Source: Anodontia alba
Lineage: Eukaryota > Mollusca > Bivalvia > Lucinida > Lucinidae
Reading direction: 5' to 3'
DNA: 64,000 bases
Assembly (NCBI GenBank): GCA_964016985.1
Contig: OZ024825.1
Location: forward strand, 41,741,668-41,805,667
Shown: in pieces, positions 29,701-39,529 of the stretch
How the letters are laid out: every line of letters starts with the position of its first letter
Numbering within the stretch: the stretch's first letter is position 1
Program-made: the position numbers and the translations under genes
The notes under the pieces: model-generated
Database searches by the model: none
Told to the model about the DNA's origin: nothing
What the model saw: the letters and a program-made list of their open reading frames with translations, nothing else

Positions 29701-31387
29701 ATATGGAATAAAAAGTCTTTACCCCCATTTGAGACCTCAAAATTTTTTTTTCCTTTCCAATAATAGCAAGCATCTGATTCTTTATAGAGCTGTGACTTTT
29801 TTGTGCTTAACTGGGTCAGACCATAAAACATGGTTTAAAAGTAGTACATTTACTGTCTACATCCTCATTTGTATCTACAGCCTCAGTACAACTGTTTTTT
29901 TCCTTAAAGTAGAACTTTGTTATCATAAAATTTTACCATAAATATAACGTTTAATCTCCAACATTCAGAGGCCATAGTGAATGATTGTTTTCTATAACCA
30001 GTTGAGTGTCTGATCAAAGGCTTTATTAACAGGGTACTCATTAAATAATCAAGATTGAAGAAAATTTTGTTTCAGCCATCAAGTTTTTTACATACATACA
30101 ATTTACTCAGTTAGCCTTGAATTAATATTTTGTTGTTAGATTTTATACTCCAGATTTATTGAGGTTTATTAGCATTTCTATATTGATAGTAAACTGAAGC
30201 GTTTTTAGTACCATTTAGACTTAGTGCTTGATATCAAATTATCTGAATTAGAAAATTCGAATTAGAAAATTCAGTGTATAAATAATACTATAAAAATAAC
30301 TTCTTTCAGTTTTTTACCAGCAACTGTGCTTTTTAGAGGTCATTATGTGATCTTAGTAAAACTCAGATGATCTATGATCTTACCAAACCGTACACCAACA
30401 GTTTTACCGGAATAATTTAAACATGTATGCTATCTTCTTAGCTGTTCAAAGAACAAAATAATGCAAATTCTTATTCTGCAGGTCAGTTTGCAATATCTGC
30501 AGTGCACATCAAATATTGGGTTCTACTTGATACAAATTTATTATTTATCATGAACACTTCTTTTTAGGCAGAAATACCGGTAGTTTTGTTTGTTTTTTGT
30601 TTTTTTTTGTTGTTGTTGTTTTTTTTTTACAGTGTGTAGCCTTCTTATAAGGCAGAAAAATCATATTGCAGTGTATAGCCTTCTTATAAGACAGAAAAAT
30701 CATATTACAGTGTATAGCCTTCTTATAAGGCAGAAAAATCATATTACAGTGTACAACCTTCTTCTTACAAGGCAGAAAAATCATATTTACAGTGTATAGC
30801 CTTACGTTCTTTTATTTAGCAGAGATTTACATCAGCTACTGAAAAGTAATTTTATTTCAGCTCTTTTACATAAAATTTTTCATGTTTAACTATTAGATAT
30901 GTTCTGGAGAAAGAATAATTTGTATTTTAACAGACAAAATACCAGTTAAAGTAACTAGTTTGGGAAAAAATATATACAAATAATTATCATTATGTAACAA
31001 CTGTGAAGGATGAAGAAGAAACTCAACTTGATTTGGAGTTTCTTGATATTGACTTGAAAGTGTATAAAAATACGTAATAGAAAGTGTTTTTTAGCTTTCC
31101 AGCTTCCATTACTCAGCACATAATTGCATATTAGTCTCTTCTATATATTTTTCACTTAGTTTGGAACTTAATTCGTATTTTGACATACTTTTCCATTACT
31201 ATTCAAGGAAAGTTCCTCATTGAATATTTTTTGATTTGGTATGATCATAAGTTAGTGGAATCTTTTTCATCAATTAAACCATTATATTCTGCTGGTATTT
31301 CATTATTTGTTGATTGGTTTGTTGCCTTACTTTAAAGATGCTAATGTCATACATGTGAGAGAGCCGAAGGTCGAAATGAAAATAATG
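26789..31387. mobile_element. Large non-autonomous DNA element with 49-bp inverted ends
   Basis: Positions 26789-26837 and 31339-31387 are exact reverse complements over 49 bp; the outer sequence is CATTATTTTCATTTCGACC and the inner end ATGACATTAGCA. The 4.5 kb between is very AT-rich, has no frame above about 95 codons, and lacks the small MITE families that fill the rest of the window. That fits one recent insertion unit. The inner left end (26821-26959) is also an exact inverted match to 31566-31704 in the neighbouring element. No transposase was recognised. The flanks do not show a clear target duplication, possibly because the right end runs into the neighbouring element. An inverted host duplication is a less likely alternative. 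Confidence 0.6.
30629..30806. repeat. 39-bp tandem repeat, about 4.5 copies
   Basis: Direct repeats of a 39-bp unit beginning TACAGTGTATAGCCTTCTTA and ending AGAAAAATCATAT, with little divergence between copies. It lies inside the large element and follows a T/G-rich run at 30590-30628. Confidence 0.85.
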
Positions 31388-31770
31388 ACCCCTCATCCAA
31401 GCGTTCGTGATGGATGAGGGGCATTATTGGAATGAGACCTGAGGCCTCGAGCATGTATGACCCAATCCCTTTGGTGAGACGAAAGAGTGTTTCCACAGCG
31501 GAATGTATTTTGTGTGTACCCACCCATTATTCAGTTATTTTAGTAAGGCAACAAAATAACTTTGAAAATATGAAGTGCTGAACAATGAATACCTGGTTAT
31601 ATATGGCTCAGTCACATGGTATTACCATATATACTCCAGGTTTAAAATCTTTAAAAGAGCATCCAGGTAGTTCCTAGCCAGGTTAATTGCTAATGTCATA
31701 CATGCTCGAGGCCTCAGGTCTCATTCCAATAATGCCCCTCATCCATCACGAACGCTTGGATGAGGGGTCA
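31386..31770. mobile_element. 385-bp element with hairpin termini
   Basis: Ends TGACCCCTCATCC and GGATGAGGGGTCA. The inverted ends extend about 75 bp inward as exact complements, and each holds a small hairpin CCCCTCATCC-loop-GGATGAGGGG. Positions 31566-31704 match 26821-26959 inverted and exactly, and 31540-31560 resembles the right interior of the large element. It therefore looks like a short internal-deletion relative of the large element that abuts it. Confidence 0.6.
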
Positions 31771-31824
31771 TTTTCCAGGAATGGGGCTTCTATTAGAAGA
31801 AAAAGTTATACAGTAAAACAGAGT

Positions 31825-32102
31825 CATTACGAAAACACGCCTATTCAAATATATAGAAAATTTTACCTCCAAAAACTGAAAATTTTCAGATAAAAAACTC
31901 AGATATTTTTCATATTTCTGCTCAAAACATAGATTGTGGGTACTCGTTAGAACTGCCTCACCGAGGCGATTCTAACAAGTACCCACAATCTATGTTTTGA
32001 GCAGAAATCAGAAAAATAATGTATACCCCTGTAAACCCCAGTTTTACTATATAAAAGTGGGGTTTAAGGGGGTATAAATTATATAGGTTTGTTTTCGTGA
32101 TG
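31825..32102 (+). mobile_element. PAL-D MITE
   Basis: Ends CATTACGAAAACACGCCTAT and ATAGGTTTGTTTTCGTGATG, central palindrome TGTGGGTACTCGTTAGAACT with apex GCCTCACCGAGGC, and the same TATATAAAAG-bracketing inverted repeat as the other copies. Confidence 0.8.
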
Positions 32103-32410
32103 TCTTTCTTTCATATTTTGAATGATATAAAATCAGTTTTGAATACTGATATTTTTTTTAAATACTTTTGGATATAAAATGAATCTAAACATGTCTGTGT
32201 AGGAACAGGGAAGTATAAATCAAAGGATTAGGATTAGTAATGAATGAATTTTTCAAATTCCAGTCTTCTGATGGAACTACCTGTGTTGTAAACTGAAAGA
32301 GTTCTGGAAATACTGCAATACTAAAATGCACTGACTATTACGAGGGCCCTGCAAAAAGTTTTGTCACTGGGTTCAGATTACTTCAGTGCTACGTTTCATC
32401 AAATATATTT

Positions 32411-33778
32411 TTATAACAAACCTTCAAAGTATTCCCCCTTTACTGAAAGACATTTTTGTAACCTTTTTACCCAGTCGCGAAAAGCAGATAAATAGTCTTC
32501 TTTTGGTATCTGTTGGACACACTGATAAACAACACTGCCAAGAGAACTTCTAGACCTACCGTATTTGACCTAATTACCGCACAGTGCGCTTAGGTTTTTT
32601 CAAAATATGACTCTACTTACTAAGGACACCCTTAAAAACAAATATCCGCAAAGGCTTTATTTGGTGTTTATGCGAGTTTTTTTTTTTTCTGATTTTCTTT
32701 ATTAAAACATATGTTGTGGGTACTCATTTGAATTGCATCAACAAGTCGATGCAATTCAAATGGGTACCCACAATATATGCCTTTATAAAGAAGTAGACAA
32801 AAAGTACACTGGCTATAATTTGAAGACTATGGAATTGCTTGACTGTGCGCTTATAGGAGTATGTGCAGTAATTAGGTCGAATACGGTATACATTATTTCC
32901 AGAGAGCATTTCCTAAGCCTTGGAAATAAAAAGAAGTCACAGGGACTCAGGTCAGGTGAATAAGGTGGATGGTTTAAAACTTTCATCTTTTCAGAAGCCA
33001 AAAAAGACTTGACAACCTCACACTTATGAGAGGAGGCATTGTCATGTAAAAGGTGGACTCCTGACCATCCTTTGCTTGGTTGTTTCTTATGTAAAACTCT
33101 TTCACTTTCTTCAGTACAGAATTCTTGTAGAATCCACCAGCGACTGTATGACCAGATGGATAAGGCACTTGAACCACTGGCCCATTTGAATTAAAGAAAA
33201 TTGCGTACAACATCTTTTTAGAACTTATGGTTCTCTTGGGTGTTTTTGATCTTTTCGCTTCCATTGCTTATTATCAGCCCTTCTTTGTGGCTCAAACATG
33301 TGCACCCAGGTTTCATCATCGGTTAGCAAGTTAGTAATAACCCGACTATAACAGCCTTTGTATGTTCTCAAAAGTTCCCGGGCACATTTAAGGCATTGTG
33401 TCTTTTGCTCCTCAGTAAGCAAATGAGGTACGCACCTAGCGCAAACCTTTCTCAGGTCCAAATGCTTTTTCAGAATTGTTCTGATATGCCAGTACAACTA
33501 GCTTTATCTTTGACAGACAATCGCGCATCCTGTTCGACCACAATCTTTACAGCAGCGTTGTTAGCCTTGGTAACAGAGGTTTTAGGCCTTCCTGGACAGG
33601 TATCATCTTCAACAGAAAATTTCCCAGCTTTAAAAGCTTTATCCCACCTAAAAACTGTGCCCATTGAAATGGTCTGAGGTCAATATATACCACACAATTC
33701 ATTAAATATCTGCTTTGAATCTATATTAAGCCTAATGCGGCATTAAATATAGCTACGAATTTCAGTCTTCTGGGCCAT
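32411..33778 (-). pseudogene. Mariner transposase (D,D34D), broken
   Basis: The frame begins MAQKTEIRSYI at 33778, then meets a stop; a second stop lies just before FRWDKAFKAGKF. The N-terminal DNA-binding part (33470-33664) is followed by TDDETWVHMFEP with the first catalytic Asp. A frame change then precedes HLLHDNASSHK with the second Asp, and HPPYSPDLSPCDFFLFP carries the third, 34 residues later, which marks the mariner family. The nested MITE splits the C-terminal part between LRKCSLEIMY and SSLGSVVYQ. The product would end at GEYFEGLL near 32411. Multiple stops, frame changes and the insertion make it non-functional. Confidence 0.88.
32557..32888. mobile_element. TA-1 MITE nested in the mariner
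   Basis: TA duplication at each end; inverted ends CCGTATTTGACCTAATTACC and GTAATTAGGTCGAATACGG with inner GCGCTTA words. The centre is the hairpin TTGTGGGTACTCATTTGAAT with apex GCATCAACAAGTCGATGC. Second copy at 43202-43549. Confidence 0.8.
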
Positions 33779-33981
33779 GTTCCAAATTGGTCAGTGTATA
33801 TGACTGCATTTCAAATTTCAATTTGAAATAACTCAGTCAGTTGGGAAACAATTTGTACAAAATAAATGGGTATCGTTAGCTATTCAACACACCATTCATG
33901 TGCAGTGAAGCATTTTAAATTATACCTGGGATGAAACCAAGGAAACCTATTAGTGACAGAACTTTTTGCACGACCCTCGTA

Positions 33982-34117
33982 TGCAAACAGTGCAGACCCT
34001 GATTAGACTGCTCCTATTCCACTAAGTATTTTAAGCAACAGGTGCAGGAAAAGCAAAATTCAGGCCAAATTAGGATGGAATAAAGTGTTCGAAATTTTAG
34101 GACATTTACCATACTTT
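33982..34117 (+). mobile_element. PAL-A MITE, right part
   Basis: Half hairpin AACAGTGCAGACCCTGATTA, then AGTGTTCGAAATTTTAGGAC and ATTTACCATA, which is the PAL-A right end. The left part is missing next to the mariner. Confidence 0.6.
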
Positions 34118-34369
34118 TCCTCCTTGGTTTTTTTAATACTTAACACACATCAACAGATAGTAAAACTAACTTGTTCTAACAAGCATGGTAAGGAGTTAAG
34201 GTGTCTGAATACTTAAGTTAAACATGGTAAAACTAGTCTGAAGTCTTGGCTACTGATATTTAACCCATATATGCCAAGTGGACTCTTCAACTTCACATCT
34301 TTGGACAGGTCCATTTCCTATATAAGGGGTGTCTGGTCAGTTTATATTACTACCATGTGTTGTAGAAAT

Positions 34370-34470
34370 TTATGCATTTAATGAAAACAGTGTAGACCCA
34401 GATAAGACACCGCATTCTGCATTCTGCAGCATCTGATCTGGGTCTACACTGTTTGCCATTGGCCCTTTTA
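34370..34470. repeat. Common hairpin, PAL-B type
   Basis: AACAGTGTAGACCCAGATAA ... ATCTGGGTCTACACTGTTTG with apex GCATTCTGCATTCTGCAGC. The flanking termini are not recognisable. Confidence 0.55.
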
Positions 34471-34482
34471 TGGATGCCAGGC

Positions 34483-35077
34483 TTAACCCTTGCAGGCCTC
34501 CTAGTGGCCCACTTTGAAAATATAGCTTTTTATATAGGTTCTTCTTACTCAAAATATAGGTTATTTACAGGTTTTTCAATAAAAATACAGGTTAAAAAAA
34601 GAGTCTTCCAAACTTATATAAAGATTTAAAACTGAAGAAAAAATATTTGATGAATTTTTGTGCCACAATTACTCAGATAAAGTTGATCTGAATTTTACTA
34701 AGTCCGAGCGAGCGGTTTTCATCACTTTTTATGGGACTAAAAAGTAAAAAATAGTAGTGCATTTTGAAGAAAAGTTAGGGTTGAGTTGCAAGAAGGTTCA
34801 AAAAGTGAAAAATATAGGTTTTTTCATGAAAATACAGGCTTTTTATAGGTTTTATGAACAAAATAAAGGTTTTATAGGTTTGGCACAAAATTATAGGTTA
34901 TTATAGGTTTTATAGGTTTTGCTTGGAGGCCTGCCCTTGTCATGCTGAATAAATTAAGATGCCACACCCACTTCTAATTTTCAGCAAATCAGATTACTTG
35001 ATTTAGGTTTTTGGTACAAATTCACATACCTGATGCCAAACAGTGTAGATATCCGGGTTCAGCATGACAAGGGTTAA
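34483..35077 (+). mobile_element. TTAA-1 MITE split by another element
   Basis: TTAA at 34483-34486 and 35074-35077. The left end CCCTTG is followed directly by a 441-bp insertion, after which CCCTTGTCATGCTGAA resumes the MITE. The central palindrome is deleted to a single arm (AACAGTGTAGATATCCGGG). Confidence 0.8.
34493..34933. mobile_element. GGCCTCC-type DNA element nested in TTAA-1
   Basis: Inverted ends CAGGCCTCC and GGAGGCCTG, flanked by a 6-bp target duplication CCCTTG (34487-34492 and 34934-34939). The interior is full of short repeats of TATAGGTTTTAT type, dense near the right end. No coding capacity. A related layout is seen at 61181-61926. The superfamily is not identified; a 6-bp duplication argues against hAT (8 bp) and Tc1/mariner (TA). 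Confidence 0.7.
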
Positions 35078-35404
35078 ATGGGTTAAATTTAGAATACTCA
35101 ACATTAATGATTTTCCCAAAGTCTCTTTCCCAGGAGAGCTTGTATAAGAAAGTCATAAATGATTGATGTAAGCTAAGTGGTTTAGGAGTTCAGCTGGTCT
35201 GAGTTATAATTTCTGACACTATAGTTTATGAAACCTTTATACCCAGAGTCCTACAAATAAAAAAGTCAAGTACATTGTATTCTGTCACTGGGACAGGATG
35301 GAATAAATGTTACAAATTTTGTTTTCATTGAAGATATAAATTCAATCATGTCAAAATTTAGCTCCAGGCAGCCTCCCACACTTAACATTAACACTCACCA
35401 TGAT

Positions 35405-35577
35405 ATGGGCAGGTTCAGTAGATGACAAATTGGCAATATTTTTCTTCTTTTTCCTGAAAAAATAGGATTTGACACTCATGCAAATTATCTCCTATGGAGA
35501 CAATTAGCATGAAGTGTCAGATCCTATTTTCTAGGAAAAATAAGAAAATTATTTTAAAGTGTTGTCTGCTGAAATTT
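35405..35577 (+). mobile_element. TTAA-3 MITE, right end truncated
   Basis: Central palindrome GACACTCATGCAAATTATCT / GGAGACAATTAGCATGAAGT with ATAGGATTTG and TCCTATTTTC further out. The right end breaks at TGCTGAAATTTTTG, where the SINE sequence starts. Confidence 0.6.
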
Positions 35578-35768
35578 TTGTTTGTTTTTGACTCAGTCAA
35601 CCCAATGGTGTCACAGTTTTACTAACCACACTTTCACTGGGCAGGCTTTGTCCTCTAAGCGGTTAACCAGTATTGTGCACATTCTTTCGCCAGAAACTGA
35701 CAGCTGCATTTCTACCCAGCATGCAGTGTTTGATGTGTTGGGACAGGTTGATGGTGCAATAAGCCCCT
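35578..35768 (-). mobile_element. SINE fragment
   Basis: Minus-oriented 3' part of the SINE described at 50386: TTTGTTTTTGACTCAGTCAA, CACTTTCACTGGGCAGGC, TCCTCTAAGCGGTTAACCAG and TCTTTCGCCAGAAACTGACA. Confidence 0.7.
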
Positions 35769-35769
35769 G

Positions 35770-35930
35770 AAGCATGGGTTCTCATTAGAAGTGCCTCAAA
35801 TTGTGGGTACTCATCAGAAGTGAGGCCTCACAATATATGTTTTCATGGAGAAATAAGAAAAATATCAGTACTTTCTGATTGGAAAAGAAGTGCCATATCT
35901 TGAGCTCTGCTACAGGTTATATGTGTCTGA
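35770..35930. repeat. PAL-G repeat, decayed
   Basis: Contains GGGTTCTCATTAGAAGTGCC, GTGGGTACTCATCAGAAGTG, CACAATATATGTTTTCATGG and CCATATCTTGAGCTCTG, the arms and flanks of the PAL-G family in rearranged form. Confidence 0.5.
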
Positions 35931-36062
35931 GAATATGACTGAATGCAAACCAATGTAGACACTGATCAAATGTCATTTGGAGCAGTCTGATCTGGGTCTA
36001 TGCTGGCTGATCAAACTGTATGTCAAAATGTTAAGGATAAATGAACATTTTATTTCGCTTAC

Positions 36063-36153
36063 CATTGCGTCATAATCATCAAAACTGTCAGAGTCGGACT
36101 TATCAGGAACATTTCTTGGGTTATTAAGAGATAAAAATGTCTTCACATCAGGG
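36063..36153 (-). CDS. SGK-family kinase, N-terminal linker exon
   Basis: A 91-bp minus-strand exon with acceptor TTTTTCTATTTTCAG before 36153 and donor GTAAGC after 36063. Its first base completes a split codon; it then encodes PDVKTFLSLNNP followed by an acidic, Ser- and Asp-rich stretch DKSDSDSFDDYDAM. The segment aligns with the HP(D/E)V...L motif that in SGK1 and SGK3 lies just upstream of the kinase domain. It ends in phase 0, as the exon at 21524-21573 requires. The flanking introns are 14.5 kb and 5.3 kb. The call rests on sequence resemblance plus matching phases across three exons. Confidence 0.8.
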
Positions 36154-36266
36154 CTGAAAATAGAAAAACTCTGCATTTTAATATCAAAAGTGGGACAGTG
36201 CAAGAAACAGTCAGGTGACAGGTTAAAACAGTACAAGAATACTATATTTACCCTAATTATTAACCC

Positions 36267-36476
36267 TTAACTCTTTTGGCACCAAATTTCAGATGACATT
36301 TGTCATCTGCATTTTTTTAAAACAAACCATCACTTGGAAAGAAGTTTATATGCATAGCTGAAAGACTGAATGTCAAACAGTGTAGATTCAGATGAGATGG
36401 CTCATGAGCCGTCTCATCTGAATCTATGCTGTTTGCAAAAGCCTATTATTATTGACTGTGGCAGTGAAAGAGTTAA
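36267..36476 (+). mobile_element. TTAA-2 MITE
   Basis: TTAA on both sides with ends CTCTTTTGGCACC and GGCAGTGAAAGAG. The central palindrome AACAGTGTAGATTCAGATGA ... TCATCTGAATCTATGCTGTT has apex GGCTCATGAGCC. Confidence 0.75.
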
Positions 36477-36479
36477 AGC

Positions 36480-36650
36480 AACAAACAAAATGTGTAGCCC
36501 ATGACATTCTATTCTTTTTACTTTTTTCATAAAAAACAAGTATTGACAAACAGAGGATTCACATGACATATCAAAATATTTTCTATGAAAAATAAAAAAG
36601 AAAATATTTCAACATGTTGTCTGCTGCAGATTAATTGTTACTTTAAAGGT
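36480..36650. repeat. TTAA-3-like hairpin, diverged
   Basis: Carries CATGACATTCTATTC, ACAAACAGAGGATTCACATG and ATTTCAACATGTTGTCTGCT in TTAA-3 order but with weak central pairing. Confidence 0.4.
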
Positions 36651-36660
36651 TAAAACATTT

Positions 36661-36803
36661 GTTTGTGTTGAGGTTTTACGCCCAGTCAACCCAATGGGGT
36701 CATGTCGAGCGCGGTCAGTTTACCTAACCACACGTTTACTGGGCAGGCTTAGTCCTCTAAGCGGTTAACCAGTATTGTGCACAGTCTTTCGCCAGAAACT
36801 AAA
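36661..36803 (-). mobile_element. SINE fragment
   Basis: Minus-oriented SINE 3' part: GTTTGTGTTGAGGTTTTACG, CAACCCAATGGGGTCATGTC, GTTTACTGGGCAGGCTTAGT and CTTTCGCCAGAAACT, ending in an A run. Confidence 0.75.
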
Positions 36804-36825
36804 AAAAAAAAAAAGGTTAAAACAT

Positions 36826-37018
36826 ACAGCCTGAGCAAACAGTGTAGACTCAAATCAGATGCTGCAGACTGCATAGAACATGGAACATGATCAGGGTCTA
36901 CACTGTTTGCCACTCATCTGGCAGTTTTTAGACATATCAACATGTAGTAAAATGGACTTTCGAAATTTAGGACAAGTATGGTAAGGAGTTAAGGCATCCA
37001 AAATACTTAGTTTAACCC
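36826..37018. mobile_element. PAL-B MITE, partial
   Basis: GCCTGAGCAAACAGTGTAGA, GATCAGGGTCTACACTGTTT, ATCAACATGTAGTAAAATGG and AGGACAAGTATGGTAAGGAG follow the PAL-B order. The right end is AAAATACTTAGTTTAA. It abuts TTAA-4. Confidence 0.6.
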
Positions 37019-37233
37019 TTAAAATGCCAAGCTAACCTGCATCTGAAAATGTCGTCTGTTTATGTCATCTGCTGAATATTCTTGCAAACTTTTCACACCT
37101 ATTTTTGCATACAGGCAAATAGTGTGGACCCTGATCAGACTGCTCCTCTGGGTCCACACTGTTTGTAAAAATGAATTTTAAAACCACAAGCAGATGACAA
37201 AGCAGATGATAATTGTTGTGACTGACAGTTTAA
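37019..37233. mobile_element. TTAA-4 MITE
   Basis: TTAA-flanked copy beginning AATGCCAAG and ending TGACAGTT, with AACCTGCATCTGAAAATGTC as in 22737-22964. The central hairpin is partly deleted (TGGACCCTGATCAGACTGCT). Confidence 0.65.
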
Positions 37234-37486
37234 GGGTTAAATATGGTAAATTAAGGTAAACTTATTTCCTTTTAAGTGGTATGTGCTTTGCCAAACAAAA
37301 TCATGTCTTCAAACATCTTCAGGTCATGGCTGCCCAGATCATCCTATATATGGTAAATGTCCTAAAATTTCATACACCAAAGTTTCTAACAAAATATCAA
37401 AAGCAAACAGTACAGAACCAGATCAGACTACCCCTGAAGGAGCAGTCTGATCAGAGTCTACATTGTTTGCCATTCCACAAGGTATT

Positions 37487-37706
37487 TTAACCTTTACCAC
37501 TCTACTGGCATTTCAGCATACGACAAATTGATATTCTTCTAAATTATTATTTTCTAGAAAACAGGTTTTGACATTTCATGCAAATTGTCTCCATTGGAGA
37601 CAATTTGCATGAAATCTCAAAACCTGTTTTCTGAGAAGAAAAATACGAAAAATATTTTTATATGTTGGTCTGTGCAGAAAATTTTACCCAGAGTGCCAAG
37701 TGTTAA
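37487..37706 (+). mobile_element. TTAA-3 MITE nested in PAL-A
   Basis: TTAA at both edges; ends CCTTTACCACTCTACTGG and ACCCAGAGTGCCAAGTG. Perfect central palindrome CATTTCATGCAAATTGTCTC/GAGACAATTTGCATGAAAT. It gives direct evidence that this family duplicates TTAA. Confidence 0.8.
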
Positions 37707-37771
37707 GAAACAACTGTAGAAAAGGCAAAATTTACGGTAGGTAGAAAAAGCATTTCATAAGAGTTTGAAAG

Positions 37772-37971
37772 TTAACCCAGATCCTGCTGAACCTGGATAT
37801 GCACCACCTTTGCAAACAATGTAGATCGAGACCAGCTGGCTTCTGAACTGATCTGGCTCTGCACTGTTTGCCATTCAGTATGTGAATTTGTATCAACAAC
37901 CTAGGTAAAGTAATCTGATTGGCTAAAAATTAGAAGTGGCATCTTAATTTATTCAGCATGACAAGGGTTAA
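37772..37971 (-). mobile_element. TTAA-1 MITE nested in PAL-A
   Basis: TTAA-flanked; left end CCCAGATCCTGCTGAACC, right end TTCAGCATGACAAGGG. It sits at the same position in PAL-A as the copy at 12174-12363. Confidence 0.8.
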
Positions 37972-37999
37972 AGACATTCACCATATATACCCTAGGTCA

Positions 38000-39320
38000 G
38001 ATCAGAGTCCTTGATGCCCACTTATAGATCATTGACTACTGTAAACATAAATATGGCAGATTCTGATGTGACTGATTGAATGTTTACTGGACAGGCAGAC
38101 AAACTTGAAATTTGGCCAGTCCTGCTTGTGACTAGTCTCAGAAGTGTCACGAGAAATGTGGACCAATGTTTGTTTTATTGGAAGAACTAATACCGTGTTT
38201 GTCCTAAATATTCAGACACCGTCACTCTTTACCATAATTATTGTAACCCTTGATTATTTCAGTGACCCTCTCATAATTCATATCAAAATTTTTGTCTGTG
38301 CATCTGTCTGACTGTCAGCTATACATCTGCTATGAGTTACCTGGGAGCAGATGAAGAATCACCAAGTTACCTGAGGGCAGATGAAAAATCATCATTTGAT
38401 CCTAGTTCTTACACCTTTATTGATTTTATAGACCTTTTTAATGATATTGTTTTCATCCAGGCTACTGACCATGTGATTAAAATATTATGCCACGTGACCA
38501 ATAATTGCGGTTGGCACAAACATTCCTGGTTCCACTGATACCAATTAATTCAAGCCAACGCCATTCATATAACTGACCTTCGAAAAAACGGACCCATTCA
38601 TATACTTGATCATCCAAAATGTTGACCTATTCATATACTGCCCTTTGATTTTTTGTACCCATTTTTTGCTGGTTATTACACAAATATCACAGTCAATTCA
38701 TATAATACCAAGAGGTTAAGCAGCCTCAAAAAATCTCTGAGTGAAAAATATGTGCATATACCAGGATGTCAGAAAAATGGGGCCTTTCACATAGGAATCC
38801 AGAAAAATCGGGCCATTCATATACTTTTTGTTGAAGAAAGGGGGCCAATCATATACCTGGCAGCACTGAAAAAGGCAGCACTGAAAAAGGGGGCTATTCA
38901 GCATGCACATCCATACTATGCCATATATAGGAAGTCCCCCCCGCCCCATATTGCTATATGGTGGTCAATTTAATGCCTAGTTTTAGCTAGTAAATAGTTA
39001 AAATATGTGTTAATATTTGTGGTTATGACATTTAAAGGATCAGTCAATGAGAATCTGTTCTGAAAAGAAACTTTTGATGAATGAAAGCTGCTTTATTTTT
39101 CTTGGAAAAAAAAAAATGGGCCATTTCACTGTCTGATAAACGTAAACAACTTTCTGCCAACCACTACCAGAACGAGGCTTGAACATACTGATTGTTAATG
39201 ACTGAGAGATTAGGAATGATTTTATTTTGTGAAGTAGTGTTTAAATTGGTCTACAGTTTATACTTACTTTCAAGCTGTCACTTACTAAAACACTATGTTT
39301 TCATCACATACTGAACTTAG
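38000..39320. other. Intronic DNA with short local repeats
   Basis: 38335-38395 has two copies of GTTACCTG(G/A)G(A/G)GCAGATGA. 38560-38900 has several CCATTCATATAC words with AAAAA(C/T)GGG(C/A)CC and a GGCAGCACTGAAAAAGG direct duplication. Frames here have no recognised domain. Confidence 0.45.
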
Positions 39321-39326
39321 CTTTCA

Positions 39327-39505
39327 GACAGACAGGCCTCAGCAAACAGTCTAGCCAGATCAGATGCCAAAGAATGCACAGTCTGATCAGAGTCTACACC
39401 ATTTGCCACTCACCCAGTGGTTTTCAGACACAGCAAAAGGCAGTAAAATGCACTCATTTAAATTATAGGACAAGTATGGCAAGGAGATAGGTGTCCAAAT
39501 ACACC
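39327..39505. mobile_element. PAL-B MITE, partial
   Basis: GACAGACAGGCCTCAGCAAA, AGTCTGATCAGAGTCTACAC and AAAGGCAGTAAAATGCACTC follow the family order. The left terminus is missing. Confidence 0.55.
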
Positions 39506-39529
39506 ACAACGGCTTTTTAAAAATATTAC

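Larger units (their letters stand above)
32341..33979 (-). mobile_element. Mariner transposon (inactive)
   Basis: TA on both sides (32339-32340, 33980-33981). Inverted ends start CGAGGGCCCTGCAAAAAGTT on the left and CGAGGGTCGTGCAAAAAGTT on the right (reverse strand), about 28 bp with few mismatches. It holds a broken mariner transposase on the minus strand and a TA-1 MITE inserted at 32557-32888. Without the nested element it is about 1.3 kb, the usual mariner size. Confidence 0.88.
37352..37983 (+). mobile_element. PAL-A MITE with two nested MITEs
   Basis: PAL-A left end GGTAAATGTCCTAAAATTTC and a full hairpin with apex CCCCTGAAGGAGCAG, then a TTAA-3 element (37487-37706), PAL-A sequence AAGAAACAACTGTAG, a TTAA-1 element (37772-37971), and the PAL-A right end AGACATTCACCATAT. 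Comparison with 11997-12376 shows the TTAA site used by TTAA-3 empty there. Confidence 0.75.

Noticed and set aside
38332..38538. A 68-codon plus-strand frame with repeated GADE-like words
   Set aside because: The repetition comes from a short direct DNA duplication. There are no splice context, domains or homologues I recognise.
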